NCBI GenBank assembly: GCA_900549445.1
Contig: UROS01000146.1
Location: 1-5,900 of the forward strand
DNA: 5,900 nt
From: an uncultured Porphyromonadaceae bacterium
GTDB lineage: Bacteria > Bacteroidota > Bacteroidia > Bacteroidales > Muribaculaceae
Direction of reading: 5' to 3'
Part shown: in pieces, positions 1-5,505 of the stretch
Layout of the letters: every line of letters starts with the position of its first letter
How positions within the stretch are numbered: position 1 is the stretch's first letter
The notes under the pieces: model-generated
What the model was told of the DNA's origin: nothing
The model's input: only the letters and a program-made list of their open reading frames with translations
The model's database searches: none
Position numbers and translations under genes: made by a program

Positions 1-9
1 AAGAGACAG
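1..9. other. Probable Tn5/Nextera adapter remnant at sequence edge
   Basis: The first nine bases, AAGAGACAG, equal the last nine bases of the Tn5 mosaic-end adapter used in transposon-based library preparation. In the beta reading frame they encode Lys-Arg-Gln, exactly where the almost invariant P-loop of this subunit should read Gly-Gly-Ala before Gly-Val-Gly-Lys-Thr. The conserved sequence resumes at base 10. Both facts point to untrimmed adapter at a contig end rather than genomic sequence. The nine-base match is seen directly; the origin is inferred. Confidence 0.8.
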
Positions 10-1044
10 GGCGTAGGCAAGACCGTGCTCATCATGGAGCTTATCAACAACATTGCAAAAGGGCACAACGGCTTCTCCGTATTTACCGGCGTGGGCGAGC
101 GTACCCGTGAAGGCAACGACCTCCTCCGCGAAATGATAGAGAGCGGTGTCATGAAATACGGCGACAAGTTCCGCGAAGGCATGGATAAAGGTGAATGGAA
201 CCTCCACGACGTAGACATGAGTCAGGTCGAACAGTCGCAGGCAACCCTCGTGTTCGGTCAGATGAACGAGCCCCCGGGCGCACGTCTGCGTGTGGCTCTC
301 TCAGGCCTTACCGTGGCCGAGCAGTTCCGCGACAACAACGGCGGAGGAAAAGATATTCTTCTCTTCATCGACAATATTTTCCGTTTCACCCAGGCTGGTT
401 CGGAAGTTTCGGCTCTTCTTGGCCGTATGCCTTCGGCCGTCGGCTATCAGCCTACCCTCGCCTCTGAGATGGGTGCTCTCCAGGAGCGTATCACCTCTAC
501 CAAAAACGGTTCTATCACCTCAGTACAGGCTATCTACGTGCCGGCCGATGACCTTACCGACCCCGCGCCCGCAACTACCTTCAGCTTCCTCGACGCAACC
601 ACCGTTCTTTCGCGTAAGATTTCCGAGCTTGGTATCTATCCCGCCGTCGATCCTCTCGAGTCGACATCACGTATTCTCGACCCCAACATCATCGGCGAAG
701 AGCACTACAACACGGCTCAGGCAGTCAAGCAGCTCCTGCAGAAATACAACGAACTTCAGGATATTATCGCAATTCTCGGTGTTGACGAGCTTTCCGACGA
801 AGACAAACTCGTGGTTGCCCGCGCACGCCGCGCTCAGCGTTTCCTCTCCCAGCCGTTCCACGTGGCAGAGCAGTTTACCGGCCTTCCGGGTGTGATGGTG
901 CCTCTGAGCGAGACTATCCGCGGCTTCAAGATGATTCTTTCCGGAGAGATGGACGAATATCCCGAACAGGCCTTCCTCAATGTCGGAACAATCGACGAAG
1001 CCATCGAGAAAGGCAAGAAGATGCTCGCTGAAGTCAATGCCTGA
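1..1044 (+). CDS. atpD: F1Fo ATP synthase subunit beta, 5' partial
   Basis: Catalytic subunit of the F1 head; it makes or hydrolyses ATP at the alpha/beta interfaces on the cytoplasmic side. The reading frame is open from base 1 and ends with TGA at 1042-1044, giving 344 native codons after the three adapter-like ones. A complete beta is roughly 460-510 aa, so the N-terminal barrel and the start of the nucleotide-binding domain are missing. Visible motifs: the end of Walker A (GVGKT, 10-24, with the phosphate-binding Lys at 19-21); GERTREGND with the catalytic Glu at 97-99, 26 codons after that Lys as in E. coli; Walker B ILLFID (355-372); the alpha/beta family signature PAVDPLESTS (640-669); and DELSDED (784-804), the torque-transmitting loop. 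The first ATG at 34-36 and the GTG at 25-27 are internal codons, not true starts. It is the first visible gene of the operon, 68 bases ahead of atpC. The identification is secure. Confidence 0.98.
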   Translation, partial: KRQGVGKTVLIMELINNIAKGHNGFSVFTGVGERTREGNDLLREMIESGVMKYGDKFREGMDKGEWNLHDVDMSQVEQSQATLVFGQMNEPPGARLRVALSGLTVAEQFRDNNGGGKDILLFIDNIFRFTQAGSEVSALLGRMPSAVGYQPTLASEMGALQERITSTKNGSITSVQAIYVPADDLTDPAPATTFSFLDATTVLSRKISELGIYPAVDPLESTSRILDPNIIGEEHYNTAQAVKQLLQKYNELQDIIAILGVDELSDEDKLVVARARRAQRFLSQPFHVAEQFTGLPGVMVPLSETIRGFKMILSGEMDEYPEQAFLNVGTIDEAIEKGKKMLAEVNA

Positions 1045-1049
1045 TTCAC

Positions 1050-1089
1050 GGCAACCCCGCATCGCTCCGGGCTGCCTCCTCTTCTTTTA
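1050..1089 (+). promoter_or_regulatory. Weak imperfect hairpin and pyrimidine tract between atpD and atpC
   Basis: GGCA (1050-1053) can pair with TGCC (1073-1076), and CCCG (1056-1059) with CGGG (1068-1071), around an eight-base loop and a small internal bulge. A pyrimidine-rich run follows at about 1075-1089. This resembles a weak attenuator or a processing site, and the 68-base gap is the longest inside the operon. The stem is short and interrupted, so chance is quite possible. No convincing Bacteroidota promoter (TTTG with TAnnTTTG) is visible in this gap. Confidence 0.2.
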
Positions 1090-1112
1090 TTGAATTTTAA
1101 ATCAACAATACA

Positions 1113-1349
1113 ATGATACTTAAAGTCATATCGGCGGAAGATGTCCTTTTCGAAGGAAACGTCTCTGTGGTTCACCTCCCCGGGGCTCTCGGGGCGTTCA
1201 CGGTGCTCCCCGGCCATGCCTCGCTTATTTCCACCCTCGTCCCCGGCGATGTAGTGTTCCGGCTCGACGACGGCGAAGAGCGCTCCGTCTCTCTCAGCGG
1301 CGGTATTGTCGATGTCGATAGCAACATAGTGTCGGTTTGTATATATTAA
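1113..1349 (+). CDS. atpC: F1Fo ATP synthase subunit epsilon, short form
   Basis: A 78-aa protein matching the N-terminal beta-sandwich domain of epsilon, which sits at the foot of gamma and touches the c-ring. Diagnostic stretches are the N-terminal LKVISAEDVLFEG, then LPGALGAFTVLPGHASLIS (about residues 22-40), and the late SLSGGIVDVDSN strand. E. coli epsilon is about 139 aa; here the protein stops straight after the last beta strand, so the two-helix C-terminal domain that can inhibit ATP hydrolysis is absent. This is not a frameshift, because atpB starts 13 bases after the stop and leaves no room for the lost domain. The ATG at 1113 lies after an A/T-rich leader with no clear Shine-Dalgarno site, and conserved residues begin right after it, which supports this start. 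A short epsilon is, from memory, usual in Bacteroidota. Confidence 0.95.
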   Translation: MILKVISAEDVLFEGNVSVVHLPGALGAFTVLPGHASLISTLVPGDVVFRLDDGEERSVSLSGGIVDVDSNIVSVCIY

Positions 1350-1362
1350 TGCCCTGTCAACG

Positions 1363-2496
1363 ATGAGAAAATCTCTGTTATTAACCGCAGTGCTTGCCGT
1401 TATCGCTCTGCTGCTTCCTGTCTCGGCGTTCGCTTCGGACAGCAGTGAGGAGAAAAGCGGCAAAGTCGACGCCCAGGGTATCATTTTCGATCACCTCGGC
1501 GACGGCTACGGCTGGGAAGTGCCGTTCAACCACCATAAGCGGATTCCACTCCCGGTGATTGTGTTCGGTTCCGACGGCCTTCACGTGTTCTCTTCATCCT
1601 GCATTCAGGACGGTAAGGTTTACACCGACGGCAACGCCACTTTCAGGGTAGCCGGCAAGGACAGCAAATATAAAGGTAAGATCGTAGAGATAAAAGACGG
1701 TAAGGAAACCAGACCCTTCGACATCTCCATTACCAAAAACGTGCTCGCCCTGTTTATCTCCGCCCTGCTCGTGATGTGGGCTGTGTTCACCGTAGCACGC
1801 TGGCATAAAAACCAGGGCATGAAGGCTCCGCGTAAAATGACAGGCGCAATCGAGGCGCTCATCCTGTTCGTCTACGACGACGTGATTAAACCCACGCTCA
1901 AAGACAAATCGCAGCGCTTCGCACCCTATCTGCTCACCGTGTTCTTCTTCATTCTCGTAATGAACCTCATGGGACTCATCGTGATTTTCCCGGGCGGTGC
2001 CAACCTCACCGGCAATATCGCCGTGACTCTCGTACTAGCCATCTTCACTTTCCTCATTACCAATATCTTCGGTACGAAACATTACTGGAAGGAAATCTTC
2101 AACCCCGACGTACCCTGGTGGCTCAAATGGCCGCTGCCGATCATGCCCGTAATCGAGATTTTCGGCATCTTCACCAAGCCGGCGGCACTTACCGTCCGTC
2201 TGTTCGCCAACATGATGGGAGGCCACATGATTGTGATTGTGCTTACCCTCCTGATCTTCATCTTTGCGGCGATGGGTCCCGCCATTGCAGGCGCTACGGC
2301 CGTGGTGTCGATAATCTTCTCGGTGTTCATGCTTCTTATCGACGTGCTGGTAAGCTTCATTCAGGCCTACGTGTTTACCATGCTTTCCACACTTTTCATA
2401 GCCCTCGCGCAGGAAGACGGTAAGCACCACAAGGAGAAGGCTACTGAGCCGGAACCGGTACCCGTAACTCTCCCCTCGCAGAAAACTTCTGAATAA
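1363..2496 (+). CDS. atpB: F1Fo ATP synthase subunit a, with signal peptide
   Basis: Membrane stator subunit holding the two ion half-channels beside the c-ring. At 377 aa it is about 100 residues longer than E. coli subunit a (271 aa). Residues 1-24 look like a cleavable signal peptide (MRKS, a hydrophobic core, then SAFA before SD). Residues 25-120 form a hydrophilic, probably periplasmic region. Membrane segments are seen at about 124-146, 187-209, 216-236, 257-271, 288-305 and 309-350. The essential Arg is R279 in LTVRLFANMMGGH, and the last helices carry SFIQAYVFTMLSTLF (331-345). Aligned to E. coli, the Glu219/His245 pair becomes H288/D327. The C-terminal tail (351-377) is charged and then Pro-rich. 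The gene ends in tandem stops (TAATAA, 2494-2499). ATG 1363 is chosen because the signal peptide begins there. No atpI-like gene lies between atpC and atpB. Confidence 0.96.
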   Translation: MRKSLLLTAVLAVIALLLPVSAFASDSSEEKSGKVDAQGIIFDHLGDGYGWEVPFNHHKRIPLPVIVFGSDGLHVFSSSCIQDGKVYTDGNATFRVAGKDSKYKGKIVEIKDGKETRPFDISITKNVLALFISALLVMWAVFTVARWHKNQGMKAPRKMTGAIEALILFVYDDVIKPTLKDKSQRFAPYLLTVFFFILVMNLMGLIVIFPGGANLTGNIAVTLVLAIFTFLITNIFGTKHYWKEIFNPDVPWWLKWPLPIMPVIEIFGIFTKPAALTVRLFANMMGGHMIVIVLTLLIFIFAAMGPAIAGATAVVSIIFSVFMLLIDVLVSFIQAYVFTMLSTLFIALAQEDGKHHKEKATEPEPVPVTLPSQKTSE

Positions 2497-2536
2497 TAAC
2501 TGAAAAAAATAACCATAACTCTAAAAACTTAAAATT
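2497..2536 (+). promoter_or_regulatory. A-rich translation leader of atpE
   Basis: Of these 40 bases between the atpB and atpE genes, 33 are A or T and only one is G; there are several A-runs and no Shine-Dalgarno site. In Bacteroidota, unstructured A-rich leaders commonly stand in for Shine-Dalgarno pairing. The c subunit is needed in about ten or more copies per enzyme while a is needed once, so a strong leader here would fit. The role is inferred from composition and position. Confidence 0.4.
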
Positions 2537-2785
2537 ATGTTAGCAATGATTTTAGCAGCCATCGAAGGTATCCTTGGTATTGGCGTATGTATCGGCGCAG
2601 GTATCGCAGCCATCGCAGCAGGTATCGGTATCGGAAAAATCGGCGGTTCCGCCATGGAGGCTATTGCCCGTCAGCCCGAGGCTACCGGCGATATCCGTAG
2701 CAACATGATCGTGATTGCTGCCCTTATCGAGGGTGTCGCTCTCTTCGCTGTCATTGTTTGTATCCTCGCAATGTTCGTTGGCTAA
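2537..2785 (+). CDS. atpE: F1Fo ATP synthase subunit c (proteolipid)
   Basis: An 82-aa hairpin of two membrane helices; many copies form the rotor ring. Helix 1 (about 5-30) is Gly/Ala-rich and continues to K34. The polar loop carries ARQPEATGD (44-52), which contacts gamma and epsilon. Helix 2 (about 55-80) carries the ion-binding Glu, E65, in ALIEGVALF. Residue numbers coincide with Ilyobacter tartaricus c through the ARQPEA loop. By that alignment position 32 is Ile and 66 is Gly, so the Gln32/Ser66 ligands of Na+-type rings are missing and H+ coupling is predicted. The helix-packing motif reads A25-x-A27-x-G29-x-G31-x-G33 instead of five glycines. A Glu at position 10, near the outer end of helix 1, is unusual. 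M4 is a possible alternative start, but the ATG at 2537 directly follows the A-rich leader. It lies 13 bases ahead of atpF. Confidence 0.97.
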   Translation: MLAMILAAIEGILGIGVCIGAGIAAIAAGIGIGKIGGSAMEAIARQPEATGDIRSNMIVIAALIEGVALFAVIVCILAMFVG

Positions 2786-2798
2786 TTCCCTTTGAGAT

Positions 2799-3296
2799 AT
2801 GGAACTTTTCACGCCTGATTTCGGTCTGGTATTCTGGATGTTCGTATCTTTCGCCATCCTCTTCTTCGTATTGTGGAAGTGGGGCTGGCCGGCGATCATG
2901 AAGGGAGTGACAGACCGTGCCGACCTCATCGACAAGGGTGTGGAGTATGCTCAAAATGCCAAAGAACAGCTTGACCATGCCCGTGAGGAGGCCGACCGTC
3001 AGATTGCCGAGGCCCGCCGCCAGCAGGCGGATATGCTTCGCGAGGCGGATCGTATGAAATCCCAGATCATCGACGAGGCGCGCGCCGCCGCTCAGGCGGA
3101 GGCCAAGAAGGTGATGGACGCCGCGAAAGTGTCGATCGAGCAGGAACGTAAGGAAGCTCAGCTCCAGTTCCGCAACGAAGTTAGCTCTTTCGCACTCGAC
3201 ATCGCTCAGAAAGTCGTTAAAAACCAGTTGAAAGACCAGTCCGCTCAGCAGAAACTCGTAGGTTCGCTGCTCGATGATATGGAGAATCAAAATTAA
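2799..3296 (+). CDS. atpF: F1Fo ATP synthase subunit b
   Basis: Peripheral stalk subunit (165 aa) that links subunit a in the membrane to delta and alpha on the head. One N-terminal membrane helix spans about residues 8-28 (GLVFWMFVSFAILFFVLWKW). From about 38 to 130 follows a long charged, Ala/Glu/Arg/Gln-rich helix with the heptad character expected of the b dimer's coiled coil. The C-terminal part (FALDIAQKVVKNQLKD, about 139-154) is the usual delta-binding end, and the length is normal for the family (156-170 aa). Only one b-type gene is present and no b' copy, so a homodimer is inferred. The ATG at 2799 is 13 bases after atpE; a GAG at 2794-2796 is too near the start to be a convincing ribosome site. 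Confidence 0.96.
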   Translation: MELFTPDFGLVFWMFVSFAILFFVLWKWGWPAIMKGVTDRADLIDKGVEYAQNAKEQLDHAREEADRQIAEARRQQADMLREADRMKSQIIDEARAAAQAEAKKVMDAAKVSIEQERKEAQLQFRNEVSSFALDIAQKVVKNQLKDQSAQQKLVGSLLDDMENQN

Positions 3297-3305
3297 CCTG
3301 TTGAT

Positions 3306-3851
3306 ATGAACGAAGGTCTTATTCCAAGCCGTTATGCCAAGGCGCTTTTCGAGTTCGCTCAGGAAAAGAACGCTGATACCCGGCTCTACGGACTCATGAA
3401 GAATCTCGTGGCCTCTTTCGAGGCGGCTCCGCAGCTCCGGCAGACCGTGGCAAACCCCTTTGTGGCCGACGCCGACAAAATCAGGCTTCTCTCCACAGCT
3501 GCCGGCGCAGACGGGAGCGACCCCGTTTTCGCCGACTTCATGCGCCTGCTTGTGGAGAACAACCGCCTTCCGGTGGTTCGCGACATCGCCCTCGCTTATC
3601 TGCGTATTTACCGCGAGAAGCACCACATTTACCTCGTCAGTGTCACCTCGGCGGCGCCTATGGATGAAGCCGACGAAAACCGGCTCAAATCCCTGATCGA
3701 ACGCCACCTCAACGGTGCGGCTATGGAATATTCTCATTTCGTCGACCCCGACCTGATAGGCGGTTTCGTAGTGAATATCAACAACGAGAAACTCGACGCT
3801 TCTGTTGCAAACGAACTCGAGCAATTGCGTCTGAAACTTTTAAGTAACTAA
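3306..3851 (+). CDS. atpH: F1Fo ATP synthase subunit delta
   Basis: Stator protein that caps the alpha3beta3 head and binds the C-terminus of b (OSCP homologue). At 181 aa it is close to E. coli delta (177 aa). The N-terminal helical domain opens with the typical IPSRYAKALFEFAQEKN (about 6-22), and NPFVADADKIRLL follows near 46-58. The C-terminal domain carries the family signature around FVDPDLIGGFVVNINNEKLD (145-164), including the G152-G153 pair, then a final amphipathic helix ending LRLKLLSN. ATG 3306 lies nine bases after the atpF stop, the tightest junction in the operon, so translational coupling with atpF is plausible. Nothing is missing or broken. Confidence 0.95.
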   Translation: MNEGLIPSRYAKALFEFAQEKNADTRLYGLMKNLVASFEAAPQLRQTVANPFVADADKIRLLSTAAGADGSDPVFADFMRLLVENNRLPVVRDIALAYLRIYREKHHIYLVSVTSAAPMDEADENRLKSLIERHLNGAAMEYSHFVDPDLIGGFVVNINNEKLDASVANELEQLRLKLLSN

Positions 3852-3870
3852 ATCACCCCCAATAATTCCA

Positions 3871-5442
3871 ATGATCAACCCAAGCGAGATTTCGGAAGTT
3901 TTAAAACAGCAGCTCGAAAACGTCAACTCCAAGGTATCGTTCGAAGAGACCGGCACCGTGCTCGAAGTCGGCGACGGCGTCGCACACGTCTACGGCCTCG
4001 ACAATGTCTGCGCAAACGAACTCGTAGAGTTTGAAAACGGCGTCAAAGGCGTCGCCCTCAACCTCGAAGAGTCGAACGTTGGCGTGATTCTGCTCAACAA
4101 TGTCGACAAAGTGACCGAAAACATGTCGGTCAAACGCACCGGCGAAATCGCGTCTATCCACGTAGGCGACGGTCTGTTCGGACGTGTAATCAACGTCTTG
4201 GGTCAGCCAGTCGACGGACGCGGACCCATTTCCGGCGAATTGCTCCCGATGCCCCTCGAGCGTAAGGCTCCCGGAGTTATCTTCCGCCAGCCTGTGAAGC
4301 AGCCCCTTCAGACCGGTCTGAAGGCCATCGACTCAATGGTGCCCATTGGCCGCGGCCAGCGTGAGCTTATCATCGGCGACCGTCAGATAGGTAAGACTGC
4401 CATCGCTATCGACACAATCATTAACCAGCGCAAGAATTTCGAGGCCGGCAAGCCGGTTTACTGTATCTACGTGGCCATCGGCCAGAAAGCATCGTCAGTC
4501 GCCGCTACTGTGGAAACCCTCCGCACCCACGGCGCCCTTGACTACACCGTCGTCGTGGCCGCAACAGCAGCCGACTCCGCCACAATGCGCTACTACGCAC
4601 CTTTTGCAGGTGTGGCTATCGGTGAATATATCCGCGACACCGGCCGCGACGCCCTCATTATCTACGACGACCTCTCCAAGCAGGCTGTGGCTTACCGTGA
4701 GATTTCGCTCATCCTCAAGCGTCCCTCAGGCCGTGAGGCATATCCCGGCGATATCTTCTATCTCCATTCCCGTCTGCTTGAGCGTGCCGCCAAGATAATC
4801 GACAATCAGGAGGTGGCTCAGAACATGAACGACCTTCCCGCAGTGCTCAAGGACAAGGTGAAAGGCGGAGGCTCGCTCACCGCACTCCCCATCATCGAGA
4901 CCCAGGCGGGCGACGTTTCGGCCTACATTCCTACCAACGTGATTTCCATCACCGACGGTCAGATCTTCCTTGAGGCAGCCCTCTTCAACCGTGGCATCCG
5001 ACCCGCAATCAACGTGGGTATCTCCGTGTCGCGTGTGGGTGGCAACGCCCAGATCAAGTCAATGAAGAAAGTGGCGGGTACGCTGAAAATCGACCAGGCT
5101 CAGTTCCGCGAGCTCGAATCGTTTACCAAATTCGGCGGCGATATCGACCCCGTGACCGCCCGAGTCATCGACAAGGGCCGTAAGAACGAACGCCTTCTTA
5201 TTCAGCCCCAGTACCAGCCTATGGAAGTGGCCGATGAAGTCGCGGTAATCTTCTGCGGTACCCGCGGCCTTCTCGAAAATGTGCCCCTCGACAAGGTGGC
5301 CGAGTTCGAAAAACTCTTCCTCCAGCTCGTCCATGCCAAGTACCCCGACGTCATCGACGAAATCGGCAAAGGCAACCTTTCAGACGATGTCACTGCCAAA
5401 CTCACCGATGCAGCTGCTGAAATTTCAGCTCGTTATAAATAA
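3871..5442 (+). CDS. atpA: F1Fo ATP synthase subunit alpha
   Basis: Non-catalytic nucleotide-binding subunit of the F1 head, alternating with beta. It is complete at 523 aa (E. coli 513). Order: N-terminal helix and crown beta-barrel (about 1-95), nucleotide-binding domain (about 96-380), C-terminal helical bundle (about 381-523). The P-loop is GDRQIGKT (169-176), with K175 and T176 intact, but position 173 is Ile (codon ATA, 4387-4389) where Thr is the usual residue. Walker B is ALIIYDD, ending about 4671. The alpha/beta signature PAINVGISVS (378-387) is followed by R388, the arginine finger that reaches into the catalytic site of beta. ATG 3871 follows an A/T-rich 19-base gap with no clear Shine-Dalgarno site, and the family-typical start MINPSEISEVLKQQLE confirms it. 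A strong hairpin follows the stop codon before atpG. Confidence 0.98.
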   Translation: MINPSEISEVLKQQLENVNSKVSFEETGTVLEVGDGVAHVYGLDNVCANELVEFENGVKGVALNLEESNVGVILLNNVDKVTENMSVKRTGEIASIHVGDGLFGRVINVLGQPVDGRGPISGELLPMPLERKAPGVIFRQPVKQPLQTGLKAIDSMVPIGRGQRELIIGDRQIGKTAIAIDTIINQRKNFEAGKPVYCIYVAIGQKASSVAATVETLRTHGALDYTVVVAATAADSATMRYYAPFAGVAIGEYIRDTGRDALIIYDDLSKQAVAYREISLILKRPSGREAYPGDIFYLHSRLLERAAKIIDNQEVAQNMNDLPAVLKDKVKGGGSLTALPIIETQAGDVSAYIPTNVISITDGQIFLEAALFNRGIRPAINVGISVSRVGGNAQIKSMKKVAGTLKIDQAQFRELESFTKFGGDIDPVTARVIDKGRKNERLLIQPQYQPMEVADEVAVIFCGTRGLLENVPLDKVAEFEKLFLQLVHAKYPDVIDEIGKGNLSDDVTAKLTDAAAEISARYK

Positions 5443-5456
5443 AACGTATTCTCAAT

Positions 5457-5482
5457 CCCCCGGGCGCTCCGGTGCCCGGGGG
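5457..5482 (+). promoter_or_regulatory. GC-rich hairpin in the atpA-atpG spacer
   Basis: CCCCCGGGC (5457-5465) is a perfect inverted repeat of GCCCGGGGG (5474-5482) around the eight-base loop GCTCCGGT, giving a nine-pair stem made only of G-C pairs. The stop of atpA is 14 bases upstream and the start of atpG 23 bases downstream. No T-run follows on either strand, so it is not a standard intrinsic terminator. A role in mRNA processing, 3'-end protection or partial attenuation, setting the ratio of alpha to gamma, is inferred. The pairing itself is seen directly. Confidence 0.6.
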
Positions 5483-5505
5483 TAAACTGATAAACAAGTT
5501 CTTAA

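Noticed and set aside
34..1044. Start of atpD at ATG 34 or GTG 25.
   Set aside because: Conserved beta residues continue upstream of both codons into the P-loop, so they are internal and the gene is cut by the sequence edge.
1113..1349. atpC as a pseudogene truncated by frameshift.
   Set aside because: No remnant of the C-terminal domain exists in any frame before atpB, and the beta-sandwich domain is complete, so this is a short family form.
1349..1366. A five-codon frame whose ATG overlaps the atpC stop (TAATG) and whose TGA overlaps the atpB start (ATGA).
   Set aside because: It neatly bridges the two genes and could aid re-initiation, but it is so short that chance is the simplest explanation.
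834..1484. A 216-codon minus-strand frame across the ends of atpD, atpC and the start of atpB.
   Set aside because: It is a shadow of three real genes, with no recognisable domain and no supporting start or neighbour context.
2597..2627. Direct repeat GCAGGTATCG (2597-2606 and 2618-2627) in atpE.
   Set aside because: It encodes repeated Ala-Gly-Ile units of the Gly/Ala-rich first helix and reflects codon reuse, not a repeat element.
2751..3824. A 357-codon open frame on the minus strand across atpF and atpH.
   Set aside because: It lies wholly opposite clearly conserved subunit genes. Such antisense frames are common in GC-rich genes with biased codon use. The translation shows no recognisable motif and is rich in Val, His and Phe, as expected from reverse reading.
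5457..5482. The atpA-atpG hairpin as an intrinsic terminator.
   Set aside because: No T-run follows the stem on either strand, and the downstream gamma gene belongs to the same complex and lies only 23 bases on. It is kept as a regulatory hairpin only.
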